DNA of 23,492 nucleotides from JANWZL01 sp041640815 (GTDB lineage Bacteria > Pseudomonadota > Gammaproteobacteria > Burkholderiales > Thiobacillaceae): contig JBEPZO010000034.1 of assembly GCA_041640815.1 (NCBI GenBank), forward strand, positions 1 through 23,492. The letters run 5' to 3'. This document shows, in pieces, positions 7,607 to 15,558 of the stretch; within the stretch, counting starts at the first letter, position 1, and each line of letters starts with the position of its first letter. Under the pieces are notes generated by a model. That model was not told the origin of the DNA. It made no database searches and saw only the letters and a program-made list of their open reading frames with translations. The position numbers and the translations under genes are program-made.

Positions 7607-8713
7607 ATGCAGACCTTGACCGTCGCCCTTGGCGAGCGCAGCTATCCCATTCACATCGGCCCTGGCCTGCTCGAGCGGGCAGAGCTGCTGGTGCCGCATC
7701 TACTCCAACCGCGGGTGGCGATCGTCACCAACACCACCGTCGGCCCGCTCTATCTCGAACGGTTGCGTGCGGCGCTGGAGGCGGCCGGCATCGAGGTCCT
7801 GCCGGTGGTGCTGCCCGATGGTGAGGCCTACAAGAACTGGGAGACGCTCAACCGCATCTTCGACGCCCTGCTCACCCACCGCGCCGAGCGCAAGACCACC
7901 TTGATCGCCCTGGGCGGCGGCGTCGTCGGCGACCTGACGGGTTTTGCCGCCGCCTGCTACCAGCGCGGCGTGCCCTTCATCCAGGTACCCACGACGCTGC
8001 TCGCACAGGTGGATTCCTCGGTGGGGGGGAAGACCGGCATCAACCACCCCCTGGGCAAGAACATGATCGGTGCTTTTTACCAGCCGCGGGCGGTGCTCGC
8101 CGACACCGATACCTTGAACACGCTACCGGATCGAGAGCTTAGTGCGGGGCTTGCCGAGGTGATCAAATACGGCCTCATCCGCGATCTACCCTTCTTCGAA
8201 TGGCTGGAAGCGAACATGGAGCGGCTTAGAGCGCGCGATGCGCAAGCCCTCACTTACGCCATCTACCACTCCTGTCGCAACAAGGCGGAAGTGGTGGCGG
8301 CTGACGAGCGCGAGGCAGGACAGCGGGCCCTGCTCAACCTGGGCCACACCTTTGGTCACGCCATCGAGGCCGGCATGGGCTATGGCAACTGGCTGCATGG
8401 CGAGGCGGTGGCGGCGGGGACGATGCTTGCGGCTGACCTATCGCGGCGCCTTGCGCTGATCTCCGACGCCGATGTGGCGCGCATCGCCGACCTCTTGCGC
8501 CGCGCCGGCCTGCCCACCCGGGCGCCGGCCTTGGGGGTGGAGGTCTATCTTGACTATATGGGGGTGGACAAGAAGGTGGAAGGCGGCAGGATGCGCTTCG
8601 TGCTGCTCAAGCGCTTAGGCGAGGCCTTCGTCACCGCCGAGGTGCCCGCCGAGGCGCTGCGGGCCACCCTGTCGGAGGCGGTCGCGACGACTGGATGCCG
8701 CGGCGCTGCATGA
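7607..8713 (+). CDS. aroB: 3-dehydroquinate synthase
   Basis: A 368-residue enzyme of the shikimate pathway. It converts DAHP to 3-dehydroquinate using NAD+ and a divalent metal. The NAD-binding motif GGGVVGDLTGFAA spans residues 103-115, and the active-site segment PTTLLAQVDSSVGGKTGIN follows (128-146). Metal ligands Glu184, His247 (NLGHTFGHAIE) and His264 fall at exactly the E. coli positions. I chose the ATG at 7607 (MQTLTVALGERSYPIHIG) because it matches family N-termini. The frame stays open to a GTG at 7574, which would add 11 unconserved residues. The usual upstream partner aroK is not adjacent; an IS remnant lies there instead. dgt follows after 32 bases. Confidence 0.96.
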   Translation: MQTLTVALGERSYPIHIGPGLLERAELLVPHLLQPRVAIVTNTTVGPLYLERLRAALEAAGIEVLPVVLPDGEAYKNWETLNRIFDALLTHRAERKTTLIALGGGVVGDLTGFAAACYQRGVPFIQVPTTLLAQVDSSVGGKTGINHPLGKNMIGAFYQPRAVLADTDTLNTLPDRELSAGLAEVIKYGLIRDLPFFEWLEANMERLRARDAQALTYAIYHSCRNKAEVVAADEREAGQRALLNLGHTFGHAIEAGMGYGNWLHGEAVAAGTMLAADLSRRLALISDADVARIADLLRRAGLPTRAPALGVEVYLDYMGVDKKVEGGRMRFVLLKRLGEAFVTAEVPAEALRATLSEAVATTGCRGAA

Positions 8714-8745
8714 CATCGTTTGCAGCAAAGGTGTAAGGTTTGGGC

Positions 8746-9873
8746 ATGAGTGCGCTGGCCCCCTATGCCGCCGACCCGCGTCAGAGCCGGGGCCGTCGCC
8801 ACCCGGAGCCGCCGGCCACCCCGCGTAGCGAGTTCCAGCGCGACCGCGACCGGATCGTCCATTCCACCGCCTTTCGCCGCCTCGAATACAAGACGCAGGT
8901 GTTCGTCAACCACGAAGGCGACCTGTTTCGCACCCGGCTCACGCACAGCCTGGAGGTGGCGCAGATCGGCCGCAGCCTGGCGCGCATGCTCGGGCTGAAC
9001 GAAGACCTCACCGAGACCATAGCCCTGGCGCACGACCTGGGCCATACCCCTTTCGGTCACGTCGGTCAGGATGCCCTGAACGCGTGCATGCGCGCGCACG
9101 GTGGCTTCGAGCACAACTTGCAGAGCCTGCGCGTGGTGGACAAGCTGGAGCAGAAATACGCCGAATTCGAAGGCCTCAACCTCACTTTCGAGGCGCGCGA
9201 AGGCATCCTCAAACACTGCTCACGCCAGCACGCCGAGGCGCTGGGAGAGGTGGGGCGACGCTTCCTGGAGGGGTTACAGCCTAGCCTCGAGGCGCAGATC
9301 GCCAACCTGGCCGACGAGATCGCCTATAACAATCACGACGTCGACGACGGCTTGCGCTCGGGCCTCATCACCCTGGAGCAGCTCGAGGCAGTGCCGATCT
9401 TTAGCCGGCACTTGCAGGAGGTGCGCCGCCGCTATCCGGCACTCAACGATCGCCGTTTGATTCACGAGACGGTGCGGCGCATGATCAATACCCTGGTGCT
9501 CGATCTTCTAGAGCAGACCCGCCGCAACTTAGAGCGCTATAAGCCCGAGACGCTGGACGATGTGCGCCGCTGCCCGCCGCTTGCCGCCTTTAGCCCAGAA
9601 GTGCAGGCGGAACACCAGATGCTGAAGCGCTTCTTGCTGCAGAATCTCTATCGCCACTATCGGGTGGTGCGCATGAGCGAGAAGGCCAGGCGGGTGGTGC
9701 GCGAGCTGTTCGAGGCCTTCACCAGCGAGCCGCGCCTGCTGCCGCCGGAGCACCAAGCGCGCGCACAAGTCGAGGGGCTGGAGCGAGCGGTGTGCGATTA
9801 CATCGCCGGCATGACCGACCGTTACGCCATCCGCGAGCACCGCCGCCTGTTCGACATTGAGGAGCTCGCCTGA
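8746..9873 (+). CDS. dgt: Deoxyguanosinetriphosphate triphosphohydrolase-like protein
   Basis: A 375-residue HD-domain dNTPase of the dGTPase type-2 group. It cleaves dNTPs to the deoxynucleoside and triphosphate. The metal-binding H...HD...D set is visible: His67 in RLTHSLEVAQIG, His96-Asp97 in LAHDLGHTPFGH, and Asp190 in NLADEIAYNNHDVDD. The N-terminal SEFQRDRDRIVHSTAFRRLEYKTQV stretch is typical, shown here as DRDRIVHSTAFRRLEYKTQV. The ATG at 8746 has a TAAGG ribosome site about 7 bases upstream, which is better than the in-frame TTG at 8740. It likely shares a transcript with aroB. The protein is shorter than E. coli Dgt (505 residues), so its exact substrate range is not certain. Confidence 0.92.
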   Translation: MSALAPYAADPRQSRGRRHPEPPATPRSEFQRDRDRIVHSTAFRRLEYKTQVFVNHEGDLFRTRLTHSLEVAQIGRSLARMLGLNEDLTETIALAHDLGHTPFGHVGQDALNACMRAHGGFEHNLQSLRVVDKLEQKYAEFEGLNLTFEAREGILKHCSRQHAEALGEVGRRFLEGLQPSLEAQIANLADEIAYNNHDVDDGLRSGLITLEQLEAVPIFSRHLQEVRRRYPALNDRRLIHETVRRMINTLVLDLLEQTRRNLERYKPETLDDVRRCPPLAAFSPEVQAEHQMLKRFLLQNLYRHYRVVRMSEKARRVVRELFEAFTSEPRLLPPEHQARAQVEGLERAVCDYIAGMTDRYAIREHRRLFDIEELA

Positions 9874-9934
9874 GGCTATTGGCTCGGCAAAACGCAAAAT
9901 GAGTAGCTCATCGGACGTAGGGGAGTCATGGCCC

Positions 9935-10648
9935 TCAACCCGGTAGTGCCCTCGCCACCACCCACGCCTCGACTGCACGCGCTCCGGCTTTGCGTGCCGC
10001 TTTGGCCAATTCATCGAGGCTGGCGCCGCTGGTCATGACATCGTCGAGCAAGGCGACGTGCAGGCCTGTAAGGTTTGCCTCGCAATGAAAGGCGCCGCGC
10101 AGATTGCGGCGCCGTTGTTCAAGATCCAAACCCACCTGCGAAGGCGTATCGCGCAGCCGCCGACAGGCAGTGACCTGGAGGGGGACCCCAAGCCGCCAAG
10201 CGAGCCGACGCCCGATCTCCGCCGCCTGGTTGAACCCCCGCTCGCCCAAGCGTCGCGGGTGCAAGGGCATGGGCAGGATCAGATCCGGTAGCGGTTGCGC
10301 TGCCACCGCCTGCGCCACCTGCTCGGCCAGGAAGTCGGCCAGTGCCAGCTCGGCGGCGTATTTGAGGCGCTGCACGAGGACGTTGACGGGAAAGGCGTAC
10401 ACGAACGCCGCCCGGCAGCGATCGAAGCGCGGCGGCCGCTTCAGGCAGGCGCCGCAGACCTCGCCGTTCGGCGTGGGCAGGGCGCATTGCGGGCAGTGTT
10501 GCGCAGGCAGCCGGGGTAGATCCTGCAGACACCCTTTGCACAGGGGTGAACCGTGGCTACGCTCACCGCAGAGCAGACAGGCTTGTGCGATGTGCTGTTG
10601 CGCGAAATTTAAGCAGTTGTTCAAAAATGCGCGCTTCCAGTTTGACAA
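9935..10648 (-). CDS. comF: ComF family protein (phosphoribosyltransferase-like, GntX type)
   Basis: With a TTG start at 10648 the protein is 237 residues. That start is preceded by a very strong GGAGGAG ribosome site 5 bases upstream. The frame also stays open to a GTG at 10717 with no such site. The N-terminal part carries four CxxC pairs (CLLC 24-27, CKGC 37-40, CPQC 52-55, CGAC 65-68), suggesting zinc binding. The C-terminal half is a type I phosphoribosyltransferase fold. It has RGFNQA (137-142) and the PRPP loop ALLDDVMTSGAS (199-210). ComF proteins act in DNA uptake in competent bacteria, and GntX in use of extracellular DNA; the function here is not shown. It is divergent from the biotin operon. 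Confidence 0.9.
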   Translation of the reverse strand: MSNWKRAFLNNCLNFAQQHIAQACLLCGERSHGSPLCKGCLQDLPRLPAQHCPQCALPTPNGEVCGACLKRPPRFDRCRAAFVYAFPVNVLVQRLKYAAELALADFLAEQVAQAVAAQPLPDLILPMPLHPRRLGERGFNQAAEIGRRLAWRLGVPLQVTACRRLRDTPSQVGLDLEQRRRNLRGAFHCEANLTGLHVALLDDVMTSGASLDELAKAARKAGARAVEAWVVARALPG

Positions 10649-10671
10649 GCTAACTCCTCCTACGGGATGAT
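10642..10671 (+). promoter_or_regulatory. Possible sigma-70 promoter of the biotin operon
   Basis: A perfect TTGACA -35 (10642-10647) and a GATGAT -10 (10666-10671) are spaced by 18 bases. The promoter would lie inside the first codons and ribosome site of the divergent comF. It places the transcript start after the ATG at 10667, which supports the downstream start (10703) for the first gene. Confidence 0.4.
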
Positions 10672-10702
10672 CCCTTTGTCTCGTCTCGATCATGCTGTCG
10701 CT

Positions 10703-11146
10703 ATGGCTGAAGCGCACGTCCTCTCCGCCGCGAGCTGCAGGCGCAGCGCGCGCCTGTTCAACTGGCTGGCCGTGGGCTCCACTTTTCTGTCTATCGGCCT
10801 ATTTACCCTCGGGCAACTGCTGCCGAACAAGAAGATGGCATTTCTGCCCATGGCCATGTCCCTGCCGCCGATCATGATCTGGCTCGCCGCCTCGATCTTC
10901 GTCTATGCCAGTATCGCCCACCACCCCGATCAGCGCGTTAGGTACTACAACAAATGGGCCGGTTACCGCTACTATGGCTTGGTCGGTTTCATGACCATCT
11001 TCGCCAATGACCTGGCGCATCTGCCGGGCGGCTGGTGGCTGGTGTGGAGCCTGTTCTTCCTCGCCCTAGTGCCGTGGGCCCTTTGGGACATCTGGCGCGC
11101 AGGCCGTGAACCCTGGCAGGACGTGCGCGTGGAGACCAGCAAATGA
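10703..11146 (+). CDS. Unknown four-helix membrane protein translationally coupled to bioB
   Basis: I do not recognise this family. From the ATG at 10703 it is 147 residues; an in-frame ATG at 10667 would add 12. Four hydrophobic segments are visible at about residues 19-40, 50-72, 88-104 and 110-131. They are joined by short polar loops with many aromatic residues (RYYNKWAGYRYYGLVG, LPGGWWLVWSLFFL). There is no signal peptide or catalytic motif. Its stop codon overlaps the bioB start (ATGA), so it is made with BioB. That context suggests a role linked to biotin synthesis or transport, but it has none of the features of the transporters BioY or YigM. Both starts lack a strong ribosome site. 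Confidence 0.7.
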   Translation: MAEAHVLSAASCRRSARLFNWLAVGSTFLSIGLFTLGQLLPNKKMAFLPMAMSLPPIMIWLAASIFVYASIAHHPDQRVRYYNKWAGYRYYGLVGFMTIFANDLAHLPGGWWLVWSLFFLALVPWALWDIWRAGREPWQDVRVETSK

Positions 11147-12138
11147 GCGTCTGCGTCCACCCGACACCGGCAGCGCCGACATGGACCACGGAAGCGGTGG
11201 AGGCCCTTTACGCCTTGCCGTTCAACGACCTTATCTATCGCGCCGCCAGTGTACACCGGCAACACTTCGACCCCAACGCGGTGCAGCTGTCGACGCTCTT
11301 ATCGATCAAGACAGGCGGCTGCTCCGAGGACTGTGGTTATTGCGCCCAGTCGGCCCGCTATGACACCGGCGTTGCTAGAGGCCACCTGCTCGATGTCGAT
11401 GCCGTGGTGGCCGCCGCCCGCGCCGCGCGCGCGCGGGGTGCCACCCGCTTCTGCATGGGCGCGGCCTGGCGCGGCCCCAAGGACCGGGATTTAGAGGCCG
11501 TGCTGGAGATGGTGCGGCAGGTCAAGGCGCTGGGGCTGGAGACCTGTGTTACCTTGGGGCTACTCAAGCCCGGCCAGGCCGAGCGTTTGAAAGCGGCCGG
11601 TCTGGACTACTACAACCACAACCTCGATACCGGCTCCGACTTCTACGCCGAGGTGATTACCACCCACCGCCACGCCGATCGGCTAGAGACGCTCGCCCAG
11701 GTGCGGGCGGCCGGCATTCGCGTCTGCTGCGGCGGCATCATCGGCATGGGGGAGAGCCGCCGCGTGCGCGCCCAACTGATCGCTGAGCTGGCGAGCCTCG
11801 AGCCGCAGCCGGAATCGGTGCCCATCAACATGCTGGTGCGCATTCCCGGCACGCCTTTGGCGGAGCGTGACGACCTCGATCCGTTCGAGTTCGTGCGCAC
11901 CGTTGCCGTTGCCCGCATCACCATGCCGAGGTCGCACATACGCCTCTCCGCCGGCCGGCGCGAGCTGGGCGAGGCCGTGCAGGCGCTGTGCTTTCTCGCC
12001 GGCGCGAATTCCATCTTTTATGGCGATCGCCTGCTCACCACCGCCAACCCTGAGGCGGATGCCGATCGGCGGCTGTTCGACAAACTGGGCCTCAAGCCCG
12101 AGCCGGTACAGGGACGACGCTGTGCCGGTGACGGCTGA
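11143..12138 (+). CDS. bioB: Biotin synthase
   Basis: A 331-residue radical-SAM enzyme that inserts sulfur into dethiobiotin, the last step of biotin synthesis. The [4Fe-4S] motif CSEDCGYC has Cys60, Cys64 and Cys67. The ligands of the sacrificial [2Fe-2S] cluster, Cys104, Cys135, Cys195 and Arg267, all fall at a constant offset of 7 from the E. coli residues. The conserved YYNHNLDTG (156-164) and GANSIFYGDRLLTTANPE segments are intact. It overlaps the upstream membrane protein by four bases and the bioF start by 17. It should be fully functional. A BirA-type operator was not seen. Confidence 0.97.
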   Translation: MSVCVHPTPAAPTWTTEAVEALYALPFNDLIYRAASVHRQHFDPNAVQLSTLLSIKTGGCSEDCGYCAQSARYDTGVARGHLLDVDAVVAAARAARARGATRFCMGAAWRGPKDRDLEAVLEMVRQVKALGLETCVTLGLLKPGQAERLKAAGLDYYNHNLDTGSDFYAEVITTHRHADRLETLAQVRAAGIRVCCGGIIGMGESRRVRAQLIAELASLEPQPESVPINMLVRIPGTPLAERDDLDPFEFVRTVAVARITMPRSHIRLSAGRRELGEAVQALCFLAGANSIFYGDRLLTTANPEADADRRLFDKLGLKPEPVQGRRCAGDG

Positions 12139-13288
12139 GCTCGCCGGCTTGCTGGCCGGGCTTGCGGCCCAGGGCTTACAGCGCCGGCGGCGCGTGCGCG
12201 AAGGCATACAAGGCGTGCGCGTGCGCGTGGATGGGCAGCAGGTGTTGTCCTTTGCCAGCAATGATTATCTGGGGCTGGCCAATCATCCCGAGCTGATAAC
12301 CGCAGCACAGGAGGCAAGCGCTCACTTTGGTGTCGGCGCCGGCGCCTCCCATCTCATGACCGGCCACCACGCCATGCACCAGCGCCTGGAGGCGCAGCTG
12401 GCCGATTTCGTGGGCCTGCCAGCGGCGCTGCTGTTCTCTACCGGCTACATGGCCAATCTGGGGGTGATCGCCGCCCTCACCGGGCGCGAAGGGGTGGTGT
12501 TCGCCGACCGCTTGAATCACGCCTCGCTCATCGATGCCGTCCTGCTCAGCCGCGCGCAGCACGTGCGCTACCCGCACCTTGACCTCGGCGCCCTCGAACG
12601 TCGCCTGGCTAGCAGCACCGCCAAGGTGAAGCTCATCGCCACCGACGCCGTGTTCAGCATGGACGGCGACATCGCGCCGCTGCCGCAGTTGCTTGACCTG
12701 GCCGAGCGCTACGGCGCTTGGCTGTATGTGGACGACGCACACGGCTTCGGTGTCCTCGGCCGCACTGGCGGCGGCGTGCTGCAGCACTTCGGTCTCGCCT
12801 CCCTTCCCCCCTCGCTCATCTACATGGCCACGCTGGGCAAGGCCGCCGGCGTGGCCGGCGCCTTCGTCGCCGGCAGCCCAGAGCTCATCGACTGGCTCGT
12901 GCACAAGGCCCGTACCTATGTCTACACCACCGCCATGCCGCCCCTGCTCATGGCCGCTAGCGCGCGTAGCCTCGAGTTGATCCGCGCCGAGCCTTGGCGC
13001 CGCGAGCATCTTGCGGCCCTGATCGAGCGCCTGCGCACGGGGGCCGAGGGGCTGCCCTGGCGGCTCATGCCCTCGCAAACGCCCATCCAGCCCCTAGTGG
13101 TCGGCCCTAGCGAGGCAGCGCTCAAGCTCGCTGAGGGCCTGCGACGGCGCGGCATCCTTGTCCCCGCCATTCGCCCCCCCACTGTGCCCGTGGGCACGGC
13201 GCGGCTACGCATCTCGCTCTCGGCCGCGCATACTGAAGCCGACGTCGATCGGCTGCTTGCCGCCCTGCGTGAACTGGCCGCGGCATGA
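12122..13288 (+). CDS. bioF: 8-amino-7-oxononanoate synthase
   Basis: A 388-residue PLP enzyme that condenses pimeloyl-ACP (or -CoA) with L-alanine. The PLP lysine is Lys240 in YMATLGKAAGVAG. The cofactor-binding DDAHGFGVLG is at 204-213, and SFASNDYLGLANHP lies at 43-56. The start is the GTG at 12122, with AGGGA 7 bases upstream; a second in-frame GTG at 12128 is the alternative. The reading frame continues open further upstream inside bioB, but that part is a shadow. It overlaps bioB by 17 bases and bioH by four (ATGA). Length compares with 384 residues in E. coli. Confidence 0.96.
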   Translation: MPVTAELAGLLAGLAAQGLQRRRRVREGIQGVRVRVDGQQVLSFASNDYLGLANHPELITAAQEASAHFGVGAGASHLMTGHHAMHQRLEAQLADFVGLPAALLFSTGYMANLGVIAALTGREGVVFADRLNHASLIDAVLLSRAQHVRYPHLDLGALERRLASSTAKVKLIATDAVFSMDGDIAPLPQLLDLAERYGAWLYVDDAHGFGVLGRTGGGVLQHFGLASLPPSLIYMATLGKAAGVAGAFVAGSPELIDWLVHKARTYVYTTAMPPLLMAASARSLELIRAEPWRREHLAALIERLRTGAEGLPWRLMPSQTPIQPLVVGPSEAALKLAEGLRRRGILVPAIRPPTVPVGTARLRISLSAAHTEADVDRLLAALRELAAA

Positions 13289-14049
13289 TTCCTCTCAGCG
13301 CACGCTCGACGCTGCCCATCGTCTGCCTGCACGGTTGGGGCTTGCATGGCGGCATCTGGGCCGAGTTGCGGCAGCGCTTCGGCTCGTGGCCCATCCACAC
13401 CCCCGACCTACCCGGTTACGGCCACACACCGATGGTTACCCCTTACACCGCCGAGGGCCTGGCTGACCGCTTGGCCGAGTGCCTGCCGCCGGCCTGCATC
13501 GTGCTCGGCTGGTCTCTAGGCGGCATGGTCGCCATCGCCTGGGCAGCGCGGCGTCCGGCACAGGTCAAGGCGTTGGTTCTCATCGGTACCACACCCGCCT
13601 TCGTCAACCAGGATGACTGGGCGTTTGGCCTCGCCCCTGAAGTGCTCGACGCCTTTGCGCGCGAGCTTCTCCATGACCCTCGCGCCACGCTGCTCCGCTT
13701 TCTCGCCTTGCAGGCAAGGGGCGGCGAGGCCGCACGACAGGTGATCGCCCGCTTGCGCACCCAGGTGTTCGAGGCTGGTGAGCCGACGCCTGCCGTGCTT
13801 GCCGCCGGCTTGGAACTGTTGCGCACCGTCGACCTCAGGCAGCAGATCGGGCGCGTGCGCTGCCCAGCCCTCGTCGTGCACGGTGGTCATGACACCGTCT
13901 GTCCGCCACAAGCCGGCCGCTGGTTGGCCGAACACCTACCCAGGGCGCGGCTTGCCTTGCACGCGCGCGCCGCCCACGCCCCCTTCCTGTCGCACCCGCA
14001 GTGGTTTACGACGACGCTTGCCGCTTTCCTCGATGAGCTCGCTGCCTAA
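13285..14049 (+). CDS. bioH: Pimeloyl-ACP methyl ester carboxylesterase
   Basis: A 254-residue alpha/beta hydrolase that removes the methyl group from pimeloyl-ACP methyl ester, ending fatty-acid-type elongation in the biotin pathway. The nucleophile elbow GWSLGG holds Ser77. The acid is Asp203 in HGGHDTVCPP, and the base is His231 in RAAHAPFLSHP. The oxyanion region LHGWGLHGGIW (15-25) is typical of BioH. It starts inside the bioF stop (ATGA) and overlaps bioC by 17 bases. Being in the bio operon beside bioC makes BioH far likelier than another esterase. Confidence 0.94.
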   Translation: MIPLSARSTLPIVCLHGWGLHGGIWAELRQRFGSWPIHTPDLPGYGHTPMVTPYTAEGLADRLAECLPPACIVLGWSLGGMVAIAWAARRPAQVKALVLIGTTPAFVNQDDWAFGLAPEVLDAFARELLHDPRATLLRFLALQARGGEAARQVIARLRTQVFEAGEPTPAVLAAGLELLRTVDLRQQIGRVRCPALVVHGGHDTVCPPQAGRWLAEHLPRARLALHARAAHAPFLSHPQWFTTTLAAFLDELAA

Positions 14050-14941
14050 ACGCGCCATCCGCGCCGCCTTCGAACGGGCCGCCGCCAGTTATGACGCCGC
14101 TGCCTTCCTGCAGCAGGAGGTGGCGCGCCGCCTCGACGAGCGGCTGGAAGTGATGCAGATCGCGCCGCAAACCCTGCTTGATGCCGGCTGCGGTACGGGT
14201 TATGCGTTTCCCCTGCTGCGGACGCGCTATCCCAAGGCGCAGCTGATCGGACTCGACATCGCCTCAGGCATGCTCAGGCAGGCAGGCGCCAGGCAAACCA
14301 AGCCGCGAGGCTGGCGCAAATGGCTTTCTCCTTTTATGCCTTCCGCCTCACCGCCCACCCTGATTTGCGCCGATATCGAACGCCTGCCGTTCAAGAAGGA
14401 CAGCCTGGACATGGTCTGGTCCAACCTCACCCTGCAGTGGGTCGGCGACCTCGAAGGCTGCCTGCGCCAGCTGCATCGCGTCATCCGCCCAGGCGGTCTG
14501 TTCATCTTCAGCACCTTTGGCCCCGACACCCTCAAGGAGCTACGCCAGGCCTTTGCCGACGTCGATGGCTATGCCCACGTCAACCGCTTCGTCGACATGC
14601 ACGACATCGGCGACATGCTGGTGCATGCCGGCTTTGCGCAGCCGGTGATGGAGATGGAGTACCTCACCCTTACCTACGCCGATCTCAAGACCCTGCTGCG
14701 GGAGCTCAAGGCCATCGGCGCCGACACCGTGCTGGAAGGACGGCGGCCTGGCCTGATGGGGCGCGGCCAGTGGCAGCGGCTTAACGCGAACTATGAGCGT
14801 CTGCGTCGCGATGGGCGACTACCCGCCACCTTCGAGGTCATCTACGGCCACGCTTGGGCGGGGCGCAAAGACCGGCTTGCCGACGGCCGGCAGGTGATCG
14901 CGTTCGAGATCGCCCGGCGCCGGGCGAAATACGGTCTTTGA
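14033..14941 (+). CDS. bioC: Malonyl-ACP O-methyltransferase
   Basis: A 302-residue class I SAM methyltransferase. It caps malonyl-ACP as its methyl ester so that fatty-acid synthesis can build the pimelate chain. The SAM motif LLDAGCGTGYAFPLL spans residues 48-62. LPFKKDSLDMVWSNLTLQW (118-136) and HRVIRPGGLFIFSTFGPDTLKEL, split here as HRVIRPGGLFIFS and TFGPDTLKEL, match the BioC family. It is about 50 residues longer than the E. coli enzyme, partly from a basic insert near residues 85-108 (KPRGWRKWLSPFMPSASPP). The start is the ATG at 14033, inside the end of bioH. It is the last gene of the operon. Confidence 0.94.
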   Translation: MSSLPKRAIRAAFERAAASYDAAAFLQQEVARRLDERLEVMQIAPQTLLDAGCGTGYAFPLLRTRYPKAQLIGLDIASGMLRQAGARQTKPRGWRKWLSPFMPSASPPTLICADIERLPFKKDSLDMVWSNLTLQWVGDLEGCLRQLHRVIRPGGLFIFSTFGPDTLKELRQAFADVDGYAHVNRFVDMHDIGDMLVHAGFAQPVMEMEYLTLTYADLKTLLRELKAIGADTVLEGRRPGLMGRGQWQRLNANYERLRRDGRLPATFEVIYGHAWAGRKDRLADGRQVIAFEIARRRAKYGL

Positions 14942-15041
14942 GGTCGTCGGCCCTAGGCGCGCTGCTGCTGCACTTCGCCGGTGTGACGGGACGCGAGCCC
15001 CAAAGGTACGCGGCCGTGAGCCTACCAGGCGGAAAAACGCT

Positions 15042-15069
15042 TTGCGAAAGCGCCAATAAGCCGTATAAA
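15042..15069 (+). promoter_or_regulatory. Promoter of the Rrf2-family regulator gene, with an overlapping palindrome
   Basis: A TTGCGA -35 (15042-15047) and a TATAAA -10 (15064-15069) are spaced by 16 bases. The perfect inverted repeat CGCTTT-GCG-AAAGCG (15038-15052) covers the -35 box, so it could be an operator, perhaps for autoregulation. Confidence 0.55.
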
Positions 15070-15098
15070 TTTGGATAAAAATGTCTCCGGAGTCGTAG

Positions 15099-15554
15099 AT
15101 GGTTTTGTCCCGCACCAGCCAGTATGCCGTCCAGGCTCTCATCTACATCGCTACCCAGCCGCAGGGGGAGCCGGTCTTGAATCGCGACATTGCCGAACGG
15201 CTCAACGTGCCGGCCGCCTACCTGGCCAAGATCCTGCAAAACCTCTGCAAACAGGGCCTCCTCGACTCGTTTCGCGGCCGGCTAGGTGGGTTCTGCCTGC
15301 GCGCGGGCATGCACAAGACCAATTTGATGCAGGTCCTGCAGCTCACCGAGGGGCCGGATTTCACCAAGAGCTGTATCTTGGGGTTGAAGGAATGTTCCGA
15401 TGCCACCGCCTGCCCGATGCATGCGAAATGGATCCCGGTGAAGAAGAAGATCATCGACCTGCTGCAGGGTATGACTCTCGAGGAGCTGGCCAAGGCGGTG
15501 CAGACCGGCAAGTACCGCCTGTCCGATCTGCCGAGCGGCGTGTTGACGCAGTAG
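15099..15554 (+). CDS. Rrf2 family transcriptional regulator (Fe-S cluster type)
   Basis: A 151-residue winged-helix regulator. The DNA-binding region covers residues 1-70, with the family-typical start MVLSRTSQYAVQALIYIA, the recognition region NVPAAYLAKILQNLCKQGLL (36-55) and the wing SFRGRLGGFCL. Three cysteines, Cys92, Cys99 and Cys105, form C-X6-C-X5-C, close to the cluster-binding pattern of IscR, NsrR and RirA. The protein probably senses iron-sulfur status, nitric oxide or redox; which one cannot be read from the sequence. GGAG lies 6 bases before the ATG. The SCO gene follows after 4 bases, so the two are likely co-transcribed and functionally linked. Confidence 0.9.
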   Translation: MVLSRTSQYAVQALIYIATQPQGEPVLNRDIAERLNVPAAYLAKILQNLCKQGLLDSFRGRLGGFCLRAGMHKTNLMQVLQLTEGPDFTKSCILGLKECSDATACPMHAKWIPVKKKIIDLLQGMTLEELAKAVQTGKYRLSDLPSGVLTQ

Positions 15555-15558
15555 GCCC

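Noticed and set aside
11867..12121. Longer bioF start inside bioB
   Set aside because: The upstream frame only shadows the conserved bioB C-terminus. The GTG at 12122 has an AGGGA site at good spacing and fits family length.
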